This document shows positions 18,201 through 28,513 of a DNA stretch of 57,993 nucleotides, piece after piece (the first letter of the stretch is position 1; each line of letters starts with the position of its first letter). Location of the stretch: assembly GCA_002840125.1 (NCBI GenBank), contig PGZF01000008.1, positions 1 through 57,993 of the forward strand, given 5' to 3'. A model generated the notes under the pieces. That model saw only the letters and a list, made by a program, of their open reading frames with translations. It did not search any database and was not told where the DNA came from. Source of the stretch: Gammaproteobacteria bacterium HGW-Gammaproteobacteria-15 (GTDB lineage: Bacteria > Pseudomonadota > Gammaproteobacteria > Enterobacterales > Alteromonadaceae). Both the position numbers and the translations under genes were made by a program.

Positions 18201-19099
18201 ATACCTATCTTGGCGTTGCCGACATTTCGGCTAAACCGGTAAGTGAAACCGTAGGCCGGTTTTATCCGGATAATTTTGCCCTTGCCAGCAGTGAAGTCAG
18301 AAACAGCTGCACCAATTTCAGTTATATGTCGCAACCGGCTCTGACCGTGAATTACCAGTTGGAAGCTAAAGGCCGCGGTGGTAATACGTTGCAAAACTAC
18401 CACAGTGGTCATTATCCTGCCGGTGCTGCAACTATGCTAACGGTAGCGCAGGACAATAGCACACGGCTGGCGGCAGAGCGTTTAGCCGTGCAGGCAGCAC
18501 AATGGCAGCATGGTGTGTACCGGGTACAGCAGAATAACGTCAGTTTTAACCGGGCAGCAGTGCCTGACGGGCCTTACACCACTATGCAACTGGGGTTGCA
18601 GATAGTGTCAGAGCAGGATAGCCGTAATTTTCCGGCCTTTACGCTGGGTACTGATGCACTGGCATTAAGCGGTACGCTAAATATGCGCTATGGCCGGCTG
18701 GTACTGCAAAACAGCGGCGGCCCGGAGGATGAGCCTGTACCACTGGCTTTTAATACCGAGCACTGGCAGGGCGGGCGTTTTATCAATAACATTGACGATA
18801 ATTGCAGCTTAATCAGCAACAGTTCAGCTTTACTGAGCACAATAAGCGGCACTCCGGCGCTAAGCATGACAGGTGTGGGCGGTGTGGTACAAACTGGCCG
18901 TTTCCCTGCACAGTCTTTAACGCTGGCGCCACCTGGTATTCCCGGTGTCTGGCAGGTTGAATATATGGCAGAACCCTGGTTGCAATATTACTGGCGTGGC
19001 GCTTCGGCGAATTATCAGCAAAACCCGCAGGCAGAGATTATGTTTGGCCGTTTTCGCGGTAATCCAAGGCAAATTTTCTGGCGTGAACTATTCCGTTAA
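15260..19099 (+). CDS. mshQ: MSHA large surface protein MshQ with lectin-like domain and DUF6701 C-terminus
   Basis: The 1279-residue protein has a signal peptide (cleavage near AYA before ATYTM). Residues about 40-350 are Asn/Thr/Ser/Val-rich repeats resembling a beta-helix (polymer-like NV, GNV and TVS turns). About 356-610 look like a legume-type bacterial lectin domain: LRMTQN, FDYLAYGG, GADGMALVLSD, GGWLGFGLDEYG. The remainder (about 700-1279) corresponds to the MshQ C-terminal domain family. No FTLIE pilin motif is present. As the last gene of the pilus operon, it is the best candidate for a tip adhesin; that role is inferred. The start overlaps the mshP stop by one base. Confidence 0.85.
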   Translation: MLAIYRFAMLCIILLPVGAYAATYTMASNSRPPCSTSWSVSSNTYTCTGDGRVTLNNNDIISASAGSITLVAANGFQLGTNVTLGRNSNRVNLQATYGSVVVATNSVIWGNVQTTSGAITLTSSTIHGNVQTDAAYNHNGGAVNGNINATNGVVLTSVTVSGTVTANSDVSLTGSSIAGRVTSSSNKVTATNSTLQNGVYGSSGIQISGGTLSGGLESVCNNIVLTNTTMLAGDIKTSPQLGSGCAAERVEIIGGNITANIVGGANNVIVRDGAEFHGNIQARFNVLIDGSTVFGNISGESGYALQETKLVNSAVYGSVTVGTSWERIVGEGNSAIYGQCTYGAITPATLCSQQAVQCLADNFDNPLSTESWITARSSGTFTPSVVNGRLRMTQNVGNQSTSVTYQRLYPAANNLVVVEFDYLAYGGNGADGMALVLSDATVTPQPGAFGGPLGYGFKPGIPGFSGGWLGFGLDEYGNYSAEGGSTNVGRRQQSVVVRGSGSGTTGYRYLRGTCNNGTTNTNGNCLTPAVDGNQNNPHRYRFTIDSRQAGSTLVSVDRNTGNGFVNLIAPFNVQGQTGQAPVPENFFVSITGSTGGSNNIHELDNLSICAQRSMPVGQQINHIELTHQAAGIACVASAVQVKACLNADCSTLFTSPVSVDLSNSAGNWQTDPITLTNGVGTAYLRHPAGGVATIGVTETVPPRKAFSQTVCKVGNNSSNCQINFANAGLLFAQADGVTPLSHQIAGVAFNGVLRAIRTNTTTGACEARTSGSQTVRLGFSCENPSSCIAGQQFSINNTQIAANGAASSTNRSNVNLTFNASGSAPLTMRYTDVGQLALHASLALAEQSPDPAITLNGSSNAFVVRPHTLAVVQALRQNGSANPATQTGGNGFVAAGEPFNVVVEARNADGQATPNFGKELNRQRVEAVFNQLVYPSSGSNGTLSGGVVDAATAALNGRQTVTGVSWNEAGSITLRAKLLNDTYLGVADISAKPVSETVGRFYPDNFALASSEVRNSCTNFSYMSQPALTVNYQLEAKGRGGNTLQNYHSGHYPAGAATMLTVAQDNSTRLAAERLAVQAAQWQHGVYRVQQNNVSFNRAAVPDGPYTTMQLGLQIVSEQDSRNFPAFTLGTDALALSGTLNMRYGRLVLQNSGGPEDEPVPLAFNTEHWQGGRFINNIDDNCSLISNSSALLSTISGTPALSMTGVGGVVQTGRFPAQSLTLAPPGIPGVWQVEYMAEPWLQYYWRGASANYQQNPQAEIMFGRFRGNPRQIFWRELFR

Positions 19100-19302
19100 A
19101 CGCCAGCCTAATGCAGGCTGAGCGCTGGTAAGTGGTTGCTGACAGATAAATGCAGGCAATACTTGGTTTAATTGCATAAAAATGTAAGATAAGGCTATTC
19201 ACACGCTGGCGAGTTACTTAGAATAAACGCCGCTATATTTACCATTGCTGCGACCTTAGTGCGGTGCAGTGCTGACCTGCCTTTGGCGGCTCAGGTTTAT
19301 AA

Positions 19303-20361
<1,059 letters not shown>

Positions 20362-20389
20362 CTGAGCCATCGCCGGTGCAGGCAGCGTT

Positions 20390-21268
20390 ATGAATCAAAG
20401 TTATAGTCGGGGCTCGTCACTGCCACTGCGGCTTTTTCTGGCCGTAGTGTGCAGTGCTGGGCTGATGTTTCTGGACCGTTACACCGACAGTTCAACCCAG
20501 CTTCGCAGTTATCTTACTACCGCAGTAAGCCCGTTGTTTTATGTTGCCAGCTTGCCGGAAACCCTGTTTTCCGGCGCGTCGGAACAGTTTATGTCGCAGC
20601 AGGCCGTGCTGGACGAAAATGCCCGTTTAAAAGAAACCCTGCTGCAACAAAGTGGCCAGCTACAGCTATTGCGCTATTTACAGCAAGAGAATGAAAAGCT
20701 GCGTGCTTTGCTTGGATCTTCTGCGGTAATTGAAGATAAACGGCTGGTGGCAGAAGTGCTGGCGGTGTACAGCCATCCGTTCAGCCATCAGGTAGTGCTG
20801 AATAAAGGCACTAAAGATGGTGTAACTGAACATCAGGCGGTCATTGATGATCAGGGCATCGTGGGCCAGATTGTCAGTGCAGGCCCCACCAGCAGCCGGG
20901 CGCTGCTGATTTCTGATAATACCCATGCCATAGCGGTACGGGCAGAGCGTACCGGTGTGCGTGCTATTGTTGAAGGCCTGGGCCAGTGGGATGTACTGCG
21001 CGTAATGCACCTGCCACACAGTACTGATATCCGCGAAGGTGACAGGTTGTTAACGTCCGGGCTGGATGGCCGTTTCCCTGAAGGCTACCCGGTGGCAAGG
21101 GTAGCGAAAATAAGCCAGGACGCCAGCCAACCTTTCATGGTGGTGTATGCTGAGCCTTACGCCTTACTCGATCGCATCCGCCATGTACTATTGTTATCCA
21201 ATACGCCGCGCATGCCTGAGCAGCCAGAAGAGCCCGCTGCTGGCGCTGTACCACAGGAGCAACCCTGA
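20390..21268 (+). CDS. mreC: Rod shape-determining protein MreC
   Basis: The 292-residue bitopic protein has one transmembrane helix (about 11-29), a periplasmic coiled coil (about 65-105, LLQQSGQLQLLRYLQQENEKL) and two beta-barrel domains (about 115-275) with VVLNKGTKDGVTEHQAVID typical of MreC. It links MreB filaments to the periplasmic wall machinery. A Pro/Glu-rich tail follows. Its stop overlaps the mreD start (TGATG). Confidence 0.97.
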   Translation: MNQSYSRGSSLPLRLFLAVVCSAGLMFLDRYTDSSTQLRSYLTTAVSPLFYVASLPETLFSGASEQFMSQQAVLDENARLKETLLQQSGQLQLLRYLQQENEKLRALLGSSAVIEDKRLVAEVLAVYSHPFSHQVVLNKGTKDGVTEHQAVIDDQGIVGQIVSAGPTSSRALLISDNTHAIAVRAERTGVRAIVEGLGQWDVLRVMHLPHSTDIREGDRLLTSGLDGRFPEGYPVARVAKISQDASQPFMVVYAEPYALLDRIRHVLLLSNTPRMPEQPEEPAAGAVPQEQP

Positions 21269-21750
21269 TGCGAAAAGCTGGCCGTATTGGCTTTATTTAT
21301 CTGTCATTATTTGTGGCGCTGATCCTGACAGTCATGCCCATGCCGCAGCTGGTAAAGCTGGCCCGGCCCGATTGGGTACTGCTGGTGCTGATGTACTGGG
21401 CCATGGCCTTGCCGCAGCGGATCAGTGTTGGTACGGCGTTTTTCAGTGGTTTTATTGTTGATGTGTTGGTGGGCACTGTACTTGGTGTTAATGCGCTGGC
21501 GTTTTCGGTGGTGATTTTTATTGTTGCCCAGCACCATCTTAAGATCCGTAATTTCTCCGTGGTGCAGCAGTCTTTACTGCTGGGGTTATTGCTGGCGCTA
21601 TATCAGTTACTGCTATTCTGGCTTAGCCATTTTCTCACCGGCGTATACTTTATGCCGCAGTATCTGTGGCCGGTTGTTACCGGTATGCTGGTGTGGCCCT
21701 GGTTGTTCTGGTTACTGCGGCGCTATCGCCGACAGTTGAAAATTCAATGA
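21268..21750 (+). CDS. mreD: Rod shape-determining protein MreD
   Basis: The 160-residue integral membrane protein has five or six hydrophobic segments and the conserved RPDWVLLVLMYWAMALPQR and GFIVDVLVGTVLGVNAL motifs. It is the third member of the elongasome set encoded with mreB and mreC. The start overlaps mreC by one base and the stop overlaps maf by four. Confidence 0.96.
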   Translation: MRKAGRIGFIYLSLFVALILTVMPMPQLVKLARPDWVLLVLMYWAMALPQRISVGTAFFSGFIVDVLVGTVLGVNALAFSVVIFIVAQHHLKIRNFSVVQQSLLLGLLLALYQLLLFWLSHFLTGVYFMPQYLWPVVTGMLVWPWLFWLLRRYRRQLKIQ

Positions 21751-22322
21751 GTTATCCACGTATTGCCTTAGCTTCTTCTTCTCCTCGCCGGCGTGAATTG
21801 CTGGCGCAACTCGGTGTAGATTTTCAGCTGGTGAAAGCTGATATTGACGAAACGCCTTACCCAAATGAAGCCCCCAGGCTGTATGTTACCCGCTTAGCGC
21901 GGCAAAAAGCGCTGGCCGGGCTGGCATGTTTAACCACAGCAATGCCTGTGCTGGGCGCCGATACTATAGTGGTAGCCAATAATGAAATTTTGGGTAAACC
22001 AGCCGATTTTGCCGAGTTTAACCGCACTATGCAGTTATTGTCTGGCCGCAGCCATAAAGTGATGACAGCCGTGGCGCTGGTAAGCAGTGAGCGCACTTTG
22101 CAGCAATTGGTTAGCACTGAAGTGTATTTCAGGACATTAACGGCGCAAGATATTGACAGCTACTGGCAAAGTGGCGAGCCGCACGATAAAGCCGGCGGTT
22201 ATGGTATTCAGGGGCTGGCGGCAAAGTTTGTCCAACGCATTAATGGCAGCTATACCGCCGTAGTGGGCCTGCCATTATGTGAAACCGAACAATTATTACA
22301 GCAGTGGCAGGAGCCGGTATGA
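21747..22322 (+). CDS. maf: Maf nucleoside triphosphate pyrophosphatase (YhdE-type, dTTP/UTP)
   Basis: The 191-residue protein starts SYPRIALASSSPRRRELL, the Maf signature with the SxSPRR phosphate-binding motif, and contains GADTIVV and the SGRSHKV and GGYGIQG segments. Maf proteins hydrolyse non-canonical or regular NTPs to NMP and pyrophosphate; the mreBCD-linked YhdE paralogue prefers dTTP and UTP. The ATG at 21747 overlaps the mreD stop, and the maf stop overlaps the rng start (ATGA). Confidence 0.95.
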   Translation: MSYPRIALASSSPRRRELLAQLGVDFQLVKADIDETPYPNEAPRLYVTRLARQKALAGLACLTTAMPVLGADTIVVANNEILGKPADFAEFNRTMQLLSGRSHKVMTAVALVSSERTLQQLVSTEVYFRTLTAQDIDSYWQSGEPHDKAGGYGIQGLAAKFVQRINGSYTAVVGLPLCETEQLLQQWQEPV

Positions 22323-23785
22323 GCGCAGAACTACTACTGAATGTGACACCCAGTGAAACCCGGGTTGCTTTAATAGAAAACGGCGTACTGCAGGAGCTGC
22401 ATATAGAGCGTCAGGCCAAACTAGGTTTGGTTGGCAATATGTATGTCGGTAAAGTCAGCCGGGTGCTGCCAGGCATGCAGGCTGCTTTTGTTGATATTGG
22501 CCTGGATAAAGCCGCGTTTTTACATGCATCAGATATAGTACAGCACGATAGCCTGGCCGAGCTGGAAACCAAACCGGCAGTCAGCAAGGATATTCGTGTG
22601 CTGGTGCGCGAAGGGCAGTACTTATTGGTGCAGGTGGTGAAAGATCCGCTGGGCACCAAGGGCGCGCGTTTAACAACCGACATTACCTTACCGTCGCGTT
22701 ATCTGGTGTTTATGCCTGGTTCGCCGCATGTTGGCGTATCGCAGCGGCTGGAAAGCGAAGGCGAGCGTCAGCGTTTAAAAGATATTGTCAGCCAGAATCT
22801 GGATGACAGCGGTGGTTTTATCGTGCGAACTGCTGCCGAAGGCGCCAGCGCTGAAGAGTTAGCGCAGGACGCCAGATTTCTGAAAAAACTGTGGGCCAAA
22901 ATAGTTAAACGTAAACAGAAAACCCGTAAAGAAGGCGTGGTATACGAAGATTTAACCCTGACGTACCGTATTTTGCGTGACTTTGTTGGCGCCGATCTGG
23001 AGCGGGTACGGGTAGATTCCAAGCTGACCTTCCAGCAACTAACCGCGTTTTGCGAAGAGTTTATTCCGCATTTATCGCCATTGCTGGAGTACTACCCCGG
23101 TGAGCGGCCGATTTTTGATATGTTTGATGTTGAAAATGAAATTCAGCGCGCGCTGGAGCGCAAGGTACCACTGAAAAGCGGTGGTTATCTGATTATCGAC
23201 CAAACCGAAGCAATGACCACCATCGATGTGAACACCGGTGCTTTTGTTGGCCATCGCAATTTAGAAGAAACCATTTTTAACACCAATACTGAAGCTACCC
23301 AGGCTATTGCGCGCCAGTTACGGCTGCGTAATCTGGGCGGCATTATTATTATCGACTTTATTGATATGCAAAGCGCAGAGCATAAACGCCGGGTATACCA
23401 CAGTTTAGAGCTGGCGTTGGCACGTGACAGAGCCAAAACCAATATTCACGGCTTCTCGGCACTGGGTCTGATAGAGATGACCCGCAAAAGAACCCGCGAA
23501 AGTCTGGAACATATCCTCTGTTCAGAGTGTCATGTATGTAAGGGACGTGGCAGTTTAAAAACCGTTGAAACGGTGTGTTTTGAAGTGCTGCGCGAAATCG
23601 TCAGGGTAAACCGGGCTTATGCCGCCGACAAATTTGTCGTGTATGTGTCGCCGGCAGTAAAAGATGCCTTAACTAACGACGAGTTTCACAGCCTGGCCGA
23701 AGTGCAGGTGTTTATTGGTAAACAAATCAGTATTCACACTGAACCTTTATACACGCAGGAACAATTTGATGTGGTGATGATGTAG
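22319..23785 (+). CDS. rng: Ribonuclease G
   Basis: The 488-residue protein (E. coli RNase G has 489) has an N-terminal S1 RNA-binding domain (about 38-120, MYVGKVSRVLPGMQAAFVDI) and the RNase E/G catalytic domain with TIDVNTGAFVG and IIIIDFIDM, which supply the metal-binding aspartates. CHVCKGRG is the zinc-link motif that joins subunits. It lacks the long C-terminal scaffold of RNase E, so it is RNase G. It processes 16S rRNA 5' ends and some mRNAs. The start at 22319 overlaps the maf stop. Confidence 0.97.
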   Translation: MSAELLLNVTPSETRVALIENGVLQELHIERQAKLGLVGNMYVGKVSRVLPGMQAAFVDIGLDKAAFLHASDIVQHDSLAELETKPAVSKDIRVLVREGQYLLVQVVKDPLGTKGARLTTDITLPSRYLVFMPGSPHVGVSQRLESEGERQRLKDIVSQNLDDSGGFIVRTAAEGASAEELAQDARFLKKLWAKIVKRKQKTRKEGVVYEDLTLTYRILRDFVGADLERVRVDSKLTFQQLTAFCEEFIPHLSPLLEYYPGERPIFDMFDVENEIQRALERKVPLKSGGYLIIDQTEAMTTIDVNTGAFVGHRNLEETIFNTNTEATQAIARQLRLRNLGGIIIIDFIDMQSAEHKRRVYHSLELALARDRAKTNIHGFSALGLIEMTRKRTRESLEHILCSECHVCKGRGSLKTVETVCFEVLREIVRVNRAYAADKFVVYVSPAVKDALTNDEFHSLAEVQVFIGKQISIHTEPLYTQEQFDVVMM

Positions 23786-26700
23786 TGCAACGCACAAAAC
23801 TGGTATGTTTTTATTGTTTACATAAGTTCTGGCTGGCACTGGCTGTTACGCTGGTGCTGCTGGCTGTGTTGATCTCCGTTTTGCGTTACACCCTGCCTCA
23901 TGCCGACAGTTACAAGCACCATATTGAACAACTGATTAGCAGCCGTTACGGCGCCGATGTCAGCATTGGTGAGCTCAGTGCCGGCTGGCAAAAGTATGGC
24001 CCGGCGCTGTTGCTGCGCGATGTTAAGCTGTTGGATAGCAGCGGCCAATTACAACTGAGTATCAGTGAAACCCGGGTACGGCTGGATTTTTGGCGCAGCC
24101 TGAGTAACTGGCAACTGACAGCGCAACATTTTGAACTCAGTGGCCTGCAGTACTATATTGACGCCGACAGTCTGCTAAGCAGCGAGGGCGCGACAGCACT
24201 GGACAGCGCCCCAGTTTTTGCTGCGCTGGAGCAATTGTTTTTTCAGCAGCTGACCTATTTCTCTGTAGTAGACAGCCAACTGATACTGCAAAATGATCAC
24301 AACCCGGATCTGGTTGTAGATATTAAACAGCTGGACTGGGCTAACCGCGGCAACCGGCATCAGGGCTATGGCGATTTAGCACTGGCTGGTGTTACAGCCA
24401 ATACGGTGTCATTTATTCTCGATTTACACGGCGATACGCTGGAAGATGTCAGCGGCCAGCTGTATCTGGAAAGCGACAAGCTGGACGTTTTGCCATGGTT
24501 TCGTACCCTGTTACCCCCCAGCCAGAAACTGCAGCAGGCCAGCATCAATTTTAAAGCCTGGGGCAAGGTAGACAACGGTTTGCTGCAACGGATACAGGTA
24601 GAGCTGGCTGATAACAGCGTAAGCTGGCACCGCGGCGACACAGCTCATAGCCTGCAACTGGGGCCGGGGCAGTTGTTATGGCAGCCCGCAGCAGATGGCT
24701 GGGTATTGCATTCCGGCCCGTTAACCTTGTCGGATCAACAACAGCAATGGCAGGGGCTGCAGTTTCAGCTGCAGCGCAGCGAACAACAGTGGCTGGGGCA
24801 GGTAAATAACTTTTCGCTTAATGCCATTACGCCGCTGGCGAACCTGCTGGCAGACGATATCAGTATTTTGCAACAACTGGTAGCGTATCAGCCTGCCGGT
24901 GACATACAGCAGTTGCAATGGCGCTTTGCCGATCAACAGTGGCAGCTGCAGGGCCGGTTAGATAATGTCAGTTCGCTGGCACAGGGCGATATTCCCGGTG
25001 TCAGTAATATGCGCGGCGATTTTATTGCCACACCAACGCTGGCCAGAATACAGCTTGAAAGTTTAGGCGGTGAGCTAAGCTGGGATGGCCTGTTCAGTGA
25101 GGCCACCGCTTACGATGTATTGTCGGCCCGGGTGTATTTACACAACGTAGCCGGTAACTGGCAGCTGAGTATACCGCAGCTGAGTATGCACAACGCCGAT
25201 TTGCAGTTAGACGCCAGTATCAAACTAGCCGACGAGCTAAGCATTCTGGCCCGGCTGCAGCAGCTTGATGCCAGCCGGGCAGCGCATTACTTTCCACAGC
25301 GCTATATGCCGCAAAGTGTGCGCGACTATCTGAGCGATGCGATTATCAGTGGCCGGGTAAACAACGCCACTATGCTATGGCAGGGTAAACCGGCGGAGTT
25401 TCCTTACACCGAACAACAAGGCGTGTTTCAGGTACTGACACAACTGGACCAAGGCCGTTTTGCCTTCGCCCCCGATTGGCCGCAAATAGAAAATTTAAGC
25501 GCGCAGCTGTGGTTTGAAAATGCCGCCATGACTATTCAGTCTGCTGCGGGCAGCTTAAACGGTATTGAACTTGAACAGGGCGTTAGCGCCGTGATCCCGG
25601 ATTTGTTTGATGCGCAAACCCTGGATATCCATATTCAGCGCCAGGTACAAGCCAGTGCTGTTACTGAGTTAATGCTGCAATCGCCGTTACACGATAGCCT
25701 GGGTAAAACACTGCAGCACCTTGGTGTGCAAGGGCTGGCCGACGGTGATGTCACGCTGGCTGTCGGCCTGAAGCAAACTGCAGTGCAGGCCAGCGGTACG
25801 GTCAGTTTTACTGACGCCAGCCTTAACCTGCAGGCACCGGCAATGCAGGTGCAACAGCTTACCGGCAGCCTGAGTTTTGCAAATGAAAAAATCCGCGCCG
25901 ATCAACTGCAGTTAAGCTGGCGCGGCCTGCCGGTTACGGCCGCCCTGCAGGGCGAAAATACCGCTGATGGTTACCAGCTGGCGCTGCAGTTAAATGGTGG
26001 CCAGAACAGCCAGCAATTATTGCAGGCGCTACATGCCCCGGCTGCTAGCCTAGTGGCCGGTACAACCGACTGGCAATTGCAGCTGGCGCTGAATCTGGCA
26101 GCGGATGACATAAATTATCAGGCCCAGCTGCGCAGCAATTTGCACAACACCGCTTTGTTGCTGCCTGCGCCCTACACCAAAGCTGAAGATGAAACAGCAG
26201 AGCTAACGCTAACCGTAACCGGTAACAGCGCGCAATCGGCCATAGCGCTTGGATACATTCAACAAAATGATGCCCAACAGCTGCACTTTAATGCTTTATT
26301 GCAACACGATACCCAGCAACTACGCCGGGCCCACCTTAGTCTGGGCCAGCAAGAGCCCGTGCCTGCGGCGGATGAGTTTACGATCAGCATTAACTTACCT
26401 GAGCTGGATTTTCTGGCCTGGTTTGATTTGATAAAGCAGCAGCTGGATGCCAGTGCCAGCGATACCGAGCAGCACTTTTTTCCACGCTTAGCTCAGGTGC
26501 GCGGTAAGGTAGCGCAACTGGACGTAGCGCCGGGGGTTAGGCTGCACAATACGGTGTTTGACGCTGAGCAGCTGCCACAGCACTGGCAATTGCAGTTAAA
26601 TGGTACTGAGCTGGCCAGCCGCTGGCAATTTAATAAAGACTGGCAGCAGCAGGGTATAGTGGCTGCTTTTGATTACCTGCATTTGCCACTGAGTGAAACG

Positions 26701-27675
26701 GTCAGTGCCAGTGAGCAGGCTGCCAAAGTAACCGAAAAACTGGCACTGACAGCCCAGCGCTGGCTGTTAGAGTTGCCACCGCTAACAGTAAGTTGCGCCG
26801 ATTGCAGTATTGGTAACTATCGTTTTGGCCAGGTTGAAGCCCAGGCGCACAGTAGCGCAGAGCGCTGGGAGCTCACCAAACTGAATGCGCGCTATAAAAG
26901 ACACCAGCTAAATGTTCAGGGTTTCTGGCAAGACGACGGCAGTGCCGGTTACAGTGAGTTCACCGGCCAGCTGCAAAGCCCGAATATTGGCGCCATGCTG
27001 GCAGAGTTTCAGCTGACATCCGCCATTGCCGGCAGCAATGCCGACATTAAGTTTGCGCTGAACTGGCCCGGTGCGCCTAACCAGTATGCCGTGGCCGATT
27101 TATCCGGCAATGTTAGTTATACGCTGGGTGAGGGCTCGCTAACTGAAGTCAGCGATCAGGGTTCACGGCTGTTTTCTATCTTCAGCCTTGACTCACTGGT
27201 GCGCAAACTGCGGCTGGATTTTCGTGACGTATTCGCCAAAGGCTTTTTTTACAACAAAATGAGCGGTAATCTGGCTATTGCAAAAGGCGTGGCGCAAACC
27301 AGCGATGCCAGTATTGATGGCGTGCCGGGCAACTTACAAATTCAGGGCTATGCCGACTTGGTAAGCAAACAACTGGATTATCAGATGGCGTTTTCACCTA
27401 AAGTGACCTCCAGTTTGCCGGTGATTATTGCCTGGATGGTAAACCCGGCTACCGGGCTGGCGGCACTGGCGCTGGATGAAGTGTTTCAAAGTGCAGAAGT
27501 GATTTCGAAAATTAATTTTACCGTTACCGGTAGCTTCGAGCAGCCAGTGGTTACTGAAGTAAACCGCCATAGTACAGAAATACCGGTGCCGGTGCGGATT
27601 GCCCAGCCCGAGGCTATTATTCAGCTGCCGGCGGCAACACAACCTGATCCCGAAAGGAACAAACCCCATGGCTAA
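23785..27675 (+). CDS. yhdP: YhdP, AsmA-like phospholipid transporter
   Basis: The 1296-residue protein (E. coli YhdP about 1266) has one N-terminal transmembrane helix (about 14-34), then a long periplasmic beta-rich region with DUF3971/AsmA-type segments. The C-terminal part carries the AsmA_2 signature (about 1150-1240, LYGDGSLTEV-like GEGSLTEVSDQGSRLFSIFS and FAKGFFYNKMSGNLAI). YhdP is one of three partly redundant bridge-like proteins that carry phospholipids to the outer membrane. It begins at a GTG that overlaps the rng stop (TAGTG). The protein is rich in Gln, consistent with its neighbours. Confidence 0.95.
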   Translation: MQRTKLVCFYCLHKFWLALAVTLVLLAVLISVLRYTLPHADSYKHHIEQLISSRYGADVSIGELSAGWQKYGPALLLRDVKLLDSSGQLQLSISETRVRLDFWRSLSNWQLTAQHFELSGLQYYIDADSLLSSEGATALDSAPVFAALEQLFFQQLTYFSVVDSQLILQNDHNPDLVVDIKQLDWANRGNRHQGYGDLALAGVTANTVSFILDLHGDTLEDVSGQLYLESDKLDVLPWFRTLLPPSQKLQQASINFKAWGKVDNGLLQRIQVELADNSVSWHRGDTAHSLQLGPGQLLWQPAADGWVLHSGPLTLSDQQQQWQGLQFQLQRSEQQWLGQVNNFSLNAITPLANLLADDISILQQLVAYQPAGDIQQLQWRFADQQWQLQGRLDNVSSLAQGDIPGVSNMRGDFIATPTLARIQLESLGGELSWDGLFSEATAYDVLSARVYLHNVAGNWQLSIPQLSMHNADLQLDASIKLADELSILARLQQLDASRAAHYFPQRYMPQSVRDYLSDAIISGRVNNATMLWQGKPAEFPYTEQQGVFQVLTQLDQGRFAFAPDWPQIENLSAQLWFENAAMTIQSAAGSLNGIELEQGVSAVIPDLFDAQTLDIHIQRQVQASAVTELMLQSPLHDSLGKTLQHLGVQGLADGDVTLAVGLKQTAVQASGTVSFTDASLNLQAPAMQVQQLTGSLSFANEKIRADQLQLSWRGLPVTAALQGENTADGYQLALQLNGGQNSQQLLQALHAPAASLVAGTTDWQLQLALNLAADDINYQAQLRSNLHNTALLLPAPYTKAEDETAELTLTVTGNSAQSAIALGYIQQNDAQQLHFNALLQHDTQQLRRAHLSLGQQEPVPAADEFTISINLPELDFLAWFDLIKQQLDASASDTEQHFFPRLAQVRGKVAQLDVAPGVRLHNTVFDAEQLPQHWQLQLNGTELASRWQFNKDWQQQGIVAAFDYLHLPLSETVSASEQAAKVTEKLALTAQRWLLELPPLTVSCADCSIGNYRFGQVEAQAHSSAERWELTKLNARYKRHQLNVQGFWQDDGSAGYSEFTGQLQSPNIGAMLAEFQLTSAIAGSNADIKFALNWPGAPNQYAVADLSGNVSYTLGEGSLTEVSDQGSRLFSIFSLDSLVRKLRLDFRDVFAKGFFYNKMSGNLAIAKGVAQTSDASIDGVPGNLQIQGYADLVSKQLDYQMAFSPKVTSSLPVIIAWMVNPATGLAALALDEVFQSAEVISKINFTVTGSFEQPVVTEVNRHSTEIPVPVRIAQPEAIIQLPAATQPDPERNKPHG

Positions 27676-28513
27676 CTGGCGTGTATCGGCCATTCAGCTA
27701 ACCAGTACACCTGATCCTGCACAAAACCTGGCGCAGGTAGCACTGTACCTGCAACAGCTGGCAGATACTTATACCGACGGGCTGCCGCATTTAGTGGCAC
27801 TGCCCGAATGCTTTGCCGTGTTTGGCGCTCGTGAAGGCCTGCAATTGCAGTATCAGGCACCGCTGGGGCAGGGTGTTATTCAGCAAGGCTGTGCTGCACT
27901 GGCCAAACAGTTTGGCGTGTATTTACTGGCAGGCTCTTTACCCACCAGCAGCCCGCAGCCACAGCGTTTTAGTGCCAGCAGTATTTTATTTGCGCCGGAT
28001 GGCAGCATAGTGGCCGATTACCAGAAAATGCATTTATTTGATGTTGAAGTAAGCGACAGCACCGGCAGTTACCGCGAATCGGCCAGCACCTATCCGGGGC
28101 AGAAAATCACGCTGGTGGAACTGGCTGAGTTAAAGCTTGGCCTGACTATATGCTATGATGTGCGTTTTGCAGGCCTGGCGCAGGCGTTAGCCAGTAAAGG
28201 CATGAACCTGCTGACAGTGCCGTCGGCTTTTACTAAAGTTACCGGCGAGGCGCACTGGCATACGTTACTAAGAGCGCGGGCGATAGAAAACCAGTGCTTT
28301 GTGCTGGCACCCAACCAAACCGGCGTGCATGCCAATGGCCGCGAAACTTACGGCCACAGCCTGATTATCGACCCCTGGGGCCGGGTACTGGCTGATGCCG
28401 GTATTGCAACGGGCTGGGTATCAGCAAAAATAGATTTAACTGACGTTGTGCAGCTGCGGCAAAGCATGCCGCTGGCGCAACATAACCGATTTAACAGTGA
28501 GCTCAAACCATGA
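27668..28513 (+). CDS. Nitrilase-superfamily amidase (Nit1/NitA, deaminated glutathione amidase type)
   Basis: The 281-residue hydrolase has the nitrilase catalytic triad E47 (in LPECF), K120 (in YQKMHLFD) and C162 (in ICYDVRF). The KMHLFDVEV context and the overall length match the Nit1/YbeM branch, which removes deaminated glutathione, a side product of transaminases. An alternative is another omega-amidase-like substrate. The ATG at 27668 has AAGGA nine bases upstream and overlaps the yhdP stop by eight bases; the stop overlaps tldD (ATGA). Confidence 0.9.
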   Translation: MANWRVSAIQLTSTPDPAQNLAQVALYLQQLADTYTDGLPHLVALPECFAVFGAREGLQLQYQAPLGQGVIQQGCAALAKQFGVYLLAGSLPTSSPQPQRFSASSILFAPDGSIVADYQKMHLFDVEVSDSTGSYRESASTYPGQKITLVELAELKLGLTICYDVRFAGLAQALASKGMNLLTVPSAFTKVTGEAHWHTLLRARAIENQCFVLAPNQTGVHANGRETYGHSLIIDPWGRVLADAGIATGWVSAKIDLTDVVQLRQSMPLAQHNRFNSELKP

